This document shows positions 55,536 to 61,023 of a stretch of 61,023 bases of DNA, one piece after another. The number at the start of each line of letters is the position of its first letter. Positions within the stretch are counted from its first letter, which is position 1. This DNA comes from an uncultured Paracoccaceae bacterium (lineage in GTDB: Bacteria > Pseudomonadota > Alphaproteobacteria > Rhodobacterales > Rhodobacteraceae): contig CAJXWO010000010.1 in NCBI GenBank assembly GCA_913062865.1, positions 1 through 61,023 of the forward strand. The letters run 5' to 3'. Made by a program: the position numbers and the translations under genes. A model generated the notes under the pieces. That model searched no databases. It had not been told where the DNA came from and was given only the letters and a program-made list of their open reading frames with translations.

Positions 55536-56923
55536 AACAACACCGCCGCCGCGAGGCCCAGGAAGGCAAAGAAGCCCACCACGTCGGTCACCGTGGTCAC
55601 GAAGGCCCCCGAGGCAAGCGCCGGGTCCACCCCGATCCGATCCAGGATCACAGGGATCACCGTGCCGGCAAAGCCTGCCACCACAAGGTTGATCACCATC
55701 GCCGCCGCGATGACATAGCCCAGCGCGGGCGAGCCGAACCAAACAAGGCCCACGATCCCCATCACCACGGCAAAGATCACGCCGTTCACCAGCCCCACAA
55801 GGCATTCGCGCCGGATCACCCGCCACACATTGGCACCGGTCAGGTCCTTGGTGGCGATCGCGCGCACCGCCACGGTCAGCGATTGTGTGCCCGCGTTGCC
55901 GCCCATGGAGGCCACGATGGGCATCAGCACCGCCAGCGCCACCACGGTGGCAATGGCGTCTTCGAATTGCGCGATCACGAGCGAGGCCAGAACCGCCGTC
56001 ACCAGGTTCACCGCCAGCCAGGGAAAGCGCCGCTTGGTCGTGGAAATCACACGGTCCGACAGCGACCCCTCGCCCACACCGGCCAGGCGCAGGATGTCCT
56101 CTTCGTGTTCCTCGTCCAGCACCGCCATGGCGTCGTCGATGGTGATCATGCCAACAAGGCGCCCGTCCTCGTCCACCACCGGGGCCGAGATCAGGTGATA
56201 CTGGTTGAAGGCATAGGCCACGTCGCCCTCGTATTGCGTCGCCGGGATCACCTGGAACACGTCCTCGGTGATCTCTTTCAGCGGCGTCGTGCGGGGCGAT
56301 CCCATGATCTTGCCCAAGGTGACATTGGCCACCGGCTTGTGGCGCGGATCGACCAGGATGACGTGGTAGAACTGTTCGGGCAGATCGTCTTCGCCGCGCA
56401 GATAGTCGATGGCCTCGCCCACGGTCCAATGCTCGGGCGCCAACACGACCTCGCGCTGCATGAGGCGGCCGGCGGAGTATTCCGGGTAGGTCAGCGATTG
56501 CTGCACCGCCACCCGGTCGGGCTCTTCCAGGTGGCCCAGGATCGCCTCTTGCTGGTGATCTTCGAGGTCTTCCAGAAGGTCGACCACGTCGTCGCTGTCC
56601 ATCTCGCGGACGGCTTCGGCCAGGGTTTCCGGGCTCAGGACCGAGATGACCTCTTCGCGAAGGGTCTCATCGAGTTCCGACAGGATCTCGCCGTCGATCT
56701 CGCGTCCATAAAGCCGCAACAGCCGCCCGCGATCATAGGCGTTGATCTGTTCCAGAAGGTCGGCGATGTCGGCCGCGTGCAAGGGCTCCATGCGCTGGCG
56801 CAGATCCTCGGCATCGCCCGTATCGACGGCATAGAGGATGGCCGCCACCGCCTTGCGATCAAGCGCGTAGGCCTCGCTTTCGTCCTCGGTCTCCGGCGTT
56901 TCGGTCAGCTCTTCGTCGGCCAT
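55532..56923 (-). CDS. mgtE: Magnesium transporter MgtE
   Basis: A 463-residue Mg2+ channel with all MgtE domains. The N-domain has LYAVDTGDAEDLRQRMEPLH and repeats of LPPE-like helices; two CBS domains lie at about residues 145-265 (MQREVVLAPEHWTVGEAI, HLISAPVVDEDGRLVGMITI); five membrane helices follow at about 290-460 with the pore segment MGGNAGTQSLTV. The N and CBS domains close the pore when internal Mg2+ is high. GTGA overlap with the cyclo-ligase downstream. Confidence 0.96.
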   Translation of the reverse strand: MADEELTETPETEDESEAYALDRKAVAAILYAVDTGDAEDLRQRMEPLHAADIADLLEQINAYDRGRLLRLYGREIDGEILSELDETLREEVISVLSPETLAEAVREMDSDDVVDLLEDLEDHQQEAILGHLEEPDRVAVQQSLTYPEYSAGRLMQREVVLAPEHWTVGEAIDYLRGEDDLPEQFYHVILVDPRHKPVANVTLGKIMGSPRTTPLKEITEDVFQVIPATQYEGDVAYAFNQYHLISAPVVDEDGRLVGMITIDDAMAVLDEEHEEDILRLAGVGEGSLSDRVISTTKRRFPWLAVNLVTAVLASLVIAQFEDAIATVVALAVLMPIVASMGGNAGTQSLTVAVRAIATKDLTGANVWRVIRRECLVGLVNGVIFAVVMGIVGLVWFGSPALGYVIAAAMVINLVVAGFAGTVIPVILDRIGVDPALASGAFVTTVTDVVGFFAFLGLAAAVLL

Positions 56924-57023
56924 GCCCTGCCCTTTCCCTGCTTCGGCTGGACAATAGGCGATGCGGCACGGCAGAAACAGGGGGCGGCACCGCTATTTCC
57001 GCCGCTTGGTCCGGGATCCGCCA

Positions 57024-58313
57024 ATGCCTGACACGCACCTCTTGCTGGGACAGACCCTGACGCTGGCGGGCGACCCCTTTGCCGCGCCTGTCGATGCGGT
57101 CGCCCGGATCGACAGCCGCGGTGCCGTGCTGCTGCGCGGCGGACAGATCGCCGCGACGGGCACAGCCGACGACCTGCGCCGCGCCCATCCAAAGGCCGTG
57201 TTGCACGATTACGGCGACCGGCTCATCCTGCCGGGTTTCGTCGATGCCCATGCGCATTATCCGCAGACCGCGATCATCGCGAGCTGGGGCAAGCGGTTGA
57301 TCGACTGGCTCAACACCTACACATTCCCCGAGGAAATGCGCCTGGCCGATCCCGACTATGCCGCCGCCATTGCCGCGCGCTACCTCGATCTCACCCGCGC
57401 GCACGGTACCACGACGGTCTGCAGCTATTGCACGATCCATCCCCACAGCGTCGATGCGCTCATGGCCGAAGCGCAGCGACGCGGGCAGCGCATCGTCGCG
57501 GGCAAGACCTGCATGGACCGCAACGCGCCCGAGGGGCTGCGCGACACCGCGCAATCGGCCTATGACGACAGCAAGGCCCTGCTGGAACACTGGCACGGCG
57601 TCGACCGGTTGGGCTATGCGATCACGCCGCGTTTTTCGCCCACATCGACGCCCGAGCAGCTTGCGGCCCTCGGCGCGCTTTGGGCCGAGCACCCCGACTG
57701 CCTGATGCAGACGCACCTGAGCGAACAGACCGATGAAATCGCCTGGGTCCGGTCGCTCTACCCGCAGGCGCTCGACTATCTCGACACCTACGAGGCGCAC
57801 GGGCTCTTGGGCCCTAATGGGCTTTACGGCCATGCCATCCATCTCGAGCCGCGCGAGCGGGCCCGGCTGGCCGAGACCGGCGCGGCACTGGTGCATTGCC
57901 CGACCTCGAACACCTTCATCGGGTCGGGGCTGTTCGACATGGCGGCGCGCAAGGCCGAGGGTCTGCGCGTGGGCCTGGCCACGGATACCGGTGGCGGGTC
58001 GTCCTTTTCCATGCTGCGCACGATGGCGGCGGCCTATGAGATCGGGCAGCTCTCGGGCACCGCGCTGCATCCCGCGCAGCTGATCTGGCTTGCCACCGCC
58101 GGTTCGGCAGAGGCGCTGAACCTGGGCGATCGGATCGGCACGCTCGCGCCGGGCTTCGAGGCCGACCTCACGGTGCTCGACCTGGCCTCGACGCCCGATA
58201 TCGCGCAGCGCGCGGCCCGGGCCGACAGTCTGTGGGAGGCGCTCTTTCCGACGATCATGATGGGCGACGACCGTGCCATCCACGCGGTCTGGATCAACGG
58301 CGCGCCCGCCTGA
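57024..58313 (+). CDS. guaD: Guanine deaminase
   Basis: Converts guanine to xanthine. A 429-residue amidohydrolase: metal site LILPGFVDAHAHYPQTAII, SYCTIHPHSVDAL, QTHLSEQ with the next histidine, HAIHLE, and the catalytic aspartate in LATDTGGGSSFSMLRTM. The hydrophobic amine-binding PRFSPTS also fits. Divergent from mgtE. Xanthine could be used by a molybdenum hydroxylase, but the CoxL gene here is not clearly a xanthine dehydrogenase. Confidence 0.94.
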   Translation: MPDTHLLLGQTLTLAGDPFAAPVDAVARIDSRGAVLLRGGQIAATGTADDLRRAHPKAVLHDYGDRLILPGFVDAHAHYPQTAIIASWGKRLIDWLNTYTFPEEMRLADPDYAAAIAARYLDLTRAHGTTTVCSYCTIHPHSVDALMAEAQRRGQRIVAGKTCMDRNAPEGLRDTAQSAYDDSKALLEHWHGVDRLGYAITPRFSPTSTPEQLAALGALWAEHPDCLMQTHLSEQTDEIAWVRSLYPQALDYLDTYEAHGLLGPNGLYGHAIHLEPRERARLAETGAALVHCPTSNTFIGSGLFDMAARKAEGLRVGLATDTGGGSSFSMLRTMAAAYEIGQLSGTALHPAQLIWLATAGSAEALNLGDRIGTLAPGFEADLTVLDLASTPDIAQRAARADSLWEALFPTIMMGDDRAIHAVWINGAPA

Positions 58314-58337
58314 TCTTCATCTTTCCAAAAATACTCG
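58313..58337 (-). repeat. GGTATTT...CCAAGAAGAAG dispersed motif, copy D (diverged)
   Basis: Minus strand reads gagtatttttggaaagatga and ag, directly after the guaD stop. The centre differs from copies A-C, but the flanks and length agree. Confidence 0.45.
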
Positions 58338-58391
58338 AACGGCGCAGCGGCCCGAGCGAGCGCGACATTGACGCGGGCCGCGCCGGTCAGG

Positions 58392-58886
58392 TCACGCGTC
58401 CTGGCGCCTGCGGAACGGCCAGCGCAGAAGCGCCAGAAGCCCGGACAAAAGCCCCAGCCCACCAAGGAACCCAACCCCGGCAAAGACCGCGCCTTCGAAG
58501 GTCACGGGCACGGCCGGTTTGAAATCGTCCCAGGCGCGGCGGGCGATCTCGGGATCGGTGAAGCGGGTGGCATGGGCGGCGCGGGTAAAGGGACCGGCGG
58601 CGCGCAGCGCCTCGAGGTCGGCCGAGAGCCGCTCGGCCCGGGCGATGGTCCGGGTCATGTCCGCGCGGCGGCGTTCCACGAAATCGGTGCCGGTCATCTG
58701 CGCCAGCGCCGCCTCGCGGCTCAGCCCTTCGGCGGCGGCGGAGGCGTCGAAATCGGCCACCACGCGGCTCAGCTCATCCACCGCGCCCGCCAGGCGCTGG
58801 GTGTATTGCTGCGAGTATTCCGGGAACTGCGACAGGCCCGCGGCGCCCGTCAGTCCGCCCGCCAGTGTCAGCGCCCGCAGCAACAT
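58392..58886 (-). CDS. DUF2937 family membrane protein
   Basis: A 164-residue protein with a hydrophobic N-terminal segment (LLRALTLAGGLTGAAGLSQF), then SQFPEYSQQYTQRLAGAVDELS, an alpha-helical middle, and a C-terminal membrane helix (VFAGVGFLGGLGLLSGLLAL) ending in basic residues. It matches DUF2937, of unknown function. It follows proS by two bases and is probably cotranscribed with it. Confidence 0.85.
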   Translation of the reverse strand: MLLRALTLAGGLTGAAGLSQFPEYSQQYTQRLAGAVDELSRVVADFDASAAAEGLSREAALAQMTGTDFVERRRADMTRTIARAERLSADLEALRAAGPFTRAAHATRFTDPEIARRAWDDFKPAVPVTFEGAVFAGVGFLGGLGLLSGLLALLRWPFRRRQDA

Positions 58887-58888
58887 GC

Positions 58889-60226
58889 TCAGATGCCTGC
58901 GTAGATCTCGGCGATGCGCGCAACGGCCAGCTCAGGCGCCAGTTCCTCGCTTTCGCCCGTGCGGCGGCTCGTCAGCTCGACCACTCCGTTCTTGAGCCCC
59001 CGCGGCCCCACGGTGATCCGCCAGGGCAGGCCGATCAGGTCCATGGTGGCGAATTTCGCGCCCGCCCGTTCCTCGCGGTCGTCGTAAAGCGGGTCGAGCC
59101 CGTGGCCCGTCAGCGCCTTGTAGAGATCGTCGCAGGCCGCGTCGGCGGCGGCATCGCCCTGTTTCAGGTTCACGATCCCGCAATGGAAGGGCGTCACGCC
59201 CTCGGGCCAGATGATGCCGTTCTCGTCATGGCTGGCCTCGATGATCGCGCCCAGAAGGCGCGACACGCCGATCCCGTGGCTGCCCATATGCACGGGCACG
59301 CGGCCCCCGTCGGGGGTGGCGACAGTGGCGCCCATGGCCTCGGAATACTTGGTGCCGAAATAGAAGATCTGCCCCACCTCGATGCCCCGCGCGCTTCGGC
59401 GGCGGTCCTCGGGGATTTCGTTGAACAGCGCCTCGTCATGGGTTTCGTCGGTGCGGGCGTAACGGCTGGTGAACTCTTCCAACACCGCCTGGCACTGGTC
59501 CACGCTGTCATAGTCGATCTCGCGGTCGCCGAATTTCAGGTCGGTGATCTGGCTGTCGTAGAACACTTCCGACTCGCCCGTTTCGGCCAGCACGAGGAAT
59601 TCGTGGGTATAATCACCCCCGATGGGACCACCATCGGCGCGCATCGGGATCGCCTGCAGCCCCATGCGCTCATAAGTGCGCAGGTAGCTGACCAGGTGAC
59701 GGTTATAGGCGTGCAGCGCATCGTCCTTGGTCAGGTCGAAATTGTAGCCGTCCTTCATGTAGAATTCGCGCCCCCGCATCACGCCGAAACGCGGGCGGAT
59801 CTCGTCGCGGAATTTCCACTGGATATGGTAGAGCGTCAGCGGAAGGTCGCGGTAGCTGCCGACATAGGACCGAAAGATATCGGTGATCAGCTCTTCGTTG
59901 GTCGGGCCGTACAGCATGTCACGCCCGTGCCGGTCGGTGATGCGCAGCATCTCTTCGCCGTAATCGTCGTAGCGGCCGCTTTCGCGCCACAGGTCGGCCG
60001 ATTGCAGGGTGGGCATCAACATCGGGATATGGCCCGCGCGCACCTGTTCCTCGTGCACGATGTTTTCCAGCTTGCGCAGCACCTTGAAGCCCAGAGGCAG
60101 CCACGAATAGATCCCCGCGCTGGCCTGCTTGATCATCCCCGCCCGCAGCATCAGGCGATGGCTGGCGATCTGCGCCTCGGAGGGTGTTTCCTTCAGAACC
60201 GGCACGAAATAGCGGGACAGGCGCAT
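58889..60226 (-). CDS. proS: Prolyl-tRNA synthetase (short alphaproteobacterial type)
   Basis: Charges tRNA-Pro. A 445-residue class II synthetase without the editing insertion, starting [19 protein letters not shown]. Motif 1 includes [13 protein letters not shown], motif 2 is [20 protein letters not shown], and motif 3 lies in [17 protein letters not shown]-terminal anticodon domain has [13 protein letters not shown]. The start at 60226 is four codons inside the longest frame. Because there is no editing domain, dtd and other factors may help with quality control. Confidence 0.96.
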   Translation of the reverse strand: MRLSRYFVPVLKETPSEAQIASHRLMLRAGMIKQASAGIYSWLPLGFKVLRKLENIVHEEQVRAGHIPMLMPTLQSADLWRESGRYDDYGEEMLRITDRHGRDMLYGPTNEELITDIFRSYVGSYRDLPLTLYHIQWKFRDEIRPRFGVMRGREFYMKDGYNFDLTKDDALHAYNRHLVSYLRTYERMGLQAIPMRADGGPIGGDYTHEFLVLAETGESEVFYDSQITDLKFGDREIDYDSVDQCQAVLEEFTSRYARTDETHDEALFNEIPEDRRRSARGIEVGQIFYFGTKYSEAMGATVATPDGGRVPVHMGSHGIGVSRLLGAIIEASHDENGIIWPEGVTPFHCGIVNLKQGDAAADAACDDLYKALTGHGLDPLYDDREERAGAKFATMDLIGLPWRITVGPRGLKNGVVELTSRRTGESEELAPELAVARIAEIYAGI

Positions 60227-60314
60227 GGCAAACCTCATCGGTCAGGGTGTTTGGCCCCGTTTATGGCTTTGCCGCGGATGAGACAAGCCACGTTCCACGC
60301 GATCATCACGCAAA

Positions 60315-60330
60315 GTCACGCCTGCGTGAC
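60315..60330. promoter_or_regulatory. Inverted repeat GTCACG-N4-CGTGAC upstream of the fasciclin gene
   Basis: Perfect six-base arms around CCTG, 73 bases before the ATG at 60403 and about 90 bases from the proS start. It could be an operator for either divergent gene; no regulator is recognisable. Confidence 0.35.
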
Positions 60331-60402
60331 GTCGTGAACTGCGCGGGCTTGCGCCGCGTACCCCCTGTCACAACACACAAACACACCTGAAAGGTTTACC
60401 CC

Positions 60403-60918
60403 ATGACATCGATCCGCAAAATCGCCGCTGCCGCGACCACGGCTGTCCTGCTGGCCACCGGCGCCAAGGCCGCCAATATCGTCGAAATCGCCGCAGGCGA
60501 CGAACGGTTCTCGACGCTGGTCGCCGCCGTGCAGGCCGCCGGTCTGGCCGAAACGCTGTCCGGCCCCGGCCCGTTCACCGTCTACGCGCCGCTGAACGAT
60601 GCGTTCGCCGCCCTGCCCGAGGGCACGGTCGAAACCCTGCTCAAGCCCGAAAACAAGGACCAGCTGACCAACGTGCTGCTGTACCACGTGGATGACCGCA
60701 AGCTGACCGCCGGGATGATCCCGGGCGGGTCGAACTACTTCAAGCCGATCCTGACCTCGGAACGGCTGTGCATCACCAAGAACAGCGACGGCGTGAAGAT
60801 CGCGGACGGCACCGGCGAGATGGCCAATGTCGTGATCGCCGACATCAAGGCCGACAACGGCGTGATCCATGTCGTGGACAAGGTTCTGCTGCCCGGCACC
60901 CGCCCGGCCTGCCACTAA
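60403..60918 (+). CDS. Exported fasciclin-domain protein
   Basis: A 171-residue secreted protein. The signal peptide (KIAAAATTAVLLATGAKA, cleavage near residue 23) is followed by a single FAS1 domain: FSTLVAAVQAAGLAETLSGP (H1 region, about 37-56), FTVYAPLNDAFAALPEGTVE, YHVDDRKLTAG (H2 entry) and a closing GVIHVVDKVLLPG. Such proteins are adhesion or envelope-stress related in alphaproteobacteria; the exact role is unknown. Followed by a strong hairpin. Confidence 0.92.
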   Translation: MTSIRKIAAAATTAVLLATGAKAANIVEIAAGDERFSTLVAAVQAAGLAETLSGPGPFTVYAPLNDAFAALPEGTVETLLKPENKDQLTNVLLYHVDDRKLTAGMIPGGSNYFKPILTSERLCITKNSDGVKIADGTGEMANVVIADIKADNGVIHVVDKVLLPGTRPACH

Positions 60919-60928
60919 AACACGCATC

Positions 60929-60953
60929 GGCCCCGCCTTTTCCGGGCGGGGCC
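60929..60953 (+). terminator. Terminator-like hairpin after the fasciclin gene
   Basis: A nine-base perfect GC stem (60929-60937 with 60945-60953) with a T-rich seven-base loop begins ten bases after the stop. No T-run follows, but the stem is strong. From 60954 to the end I see no further feature. Confidence 0.65.
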
Positions 60954-61023
60954 ACTTGAAAGCCGCGCGCGCATCGGCAATGTCTAAGGACAGGTTCAGT
61001 CCGAGGGCGCATGTCACTTCCAG

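Noticed and set aside
55536..56429. Large N-terminal extension of the formyl-THF cyclo-ligase
   Set aside because: It lies over mgtE in another frame and is low-complexity shadow sequence.

Overview
The window is GC-rich chromosomal DNA from an alphaproteobacterium, almost certainly a member of the Rhodobacterales (Roseobacter/Rhodobacter group). The evidence is the set of recognisable proteins: the DUF2842-purA pair, a complete polyhydroxybutyrate block (phaZ / phaC-phaP-phaR), pgsA-moaD-moaE, secG next to pyrG, class-typical proS and yebC, and many small alphaproteobacterial DUF families. Codons end mostly in G or C, and ATGA/GTGA/TTGA stop-start overlaps are common. I see no rRNA, tRNA, CRISPR array or phage. 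The only mobile DNA is the right end of an ISAs1-family insertion sequence at the left edge.

Layout. 1-2.4 kb: IS end inserted in the first codons of a conserved acidic protein gene, which also carries a nonsense codon. 2.4-6.1 kb: DUF2842 and purA, a DUF6524 membrane protein, and a cobalt-type nitrile hydratase operon. 6.2-11.3 kb: secG, pyrG, and small secreted, DUF1330, TerB-like and PhnD-like genes. 11.4-19.7 kb: a polar amino-acid type ABC transporter followed by two glutamine-synthetase-like ligases, a glutamine amidotransferase and a PuuB-like oxidase, which together look like a gamma-glutamylation route for a polyamine or other amine. 19.8-22.1 kb: a DegT aminotransferase and a LysR regulator separated by three perfect palindromes. 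22.1-26.6 kb: the PHB granule block with a PhaR operator in front of phaP. 26.6-30.4 kb: molybdopterin synthase, pgsA, metR/metF and a PaaI thioesterase. 30.4-34 kb: tandem palindromic repeats, a broken DUF2235 hydrolase and an orphan CoxL-type molybdoenzyme subunit. 34-37.6 kb: ornithine decarboxylase-like enzyme with divergent Lrp regulator, Hsp20, fructokinase, dtd. 37.7-44 kb: a type I secretion operon whose adhesin-like substrate gene and outer-membrane TolC gene are both broken. 44.2-51.2 kb: BadF-type kinase, rhodanese, UspA, YdeI, YebC, SLC13 carrier, amidotransferase and a Zur-box-preceded histidine-rich zinc protein. 51.3-60.9 kb: second SLC13 carrier, EamA exporter, TIGR00282 phosphoesterase, 5-formyl-THF cyclo-ligase, mgtE, guanine deaminase, DUF2937, proS and a fasciclin protein.

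The most striking overall feature is the number of recently broken genes: four coding regions are interrupted by single in-frame stops or a one-base frameshift while their reading frames remain otherwise intact on both sides. Three of these four encode or serve surface or envelope functions or an unusual hydrolase. The alternative explanation is sequencing error, which raw reads would settle. The best functional systems to follow up are the two-ligase amine utilisation cluster, the paired palindromic PhaR operator, the stand-alone Zur-controlled ZrgA-like protein, and the decaying type I secretion adhesin system.
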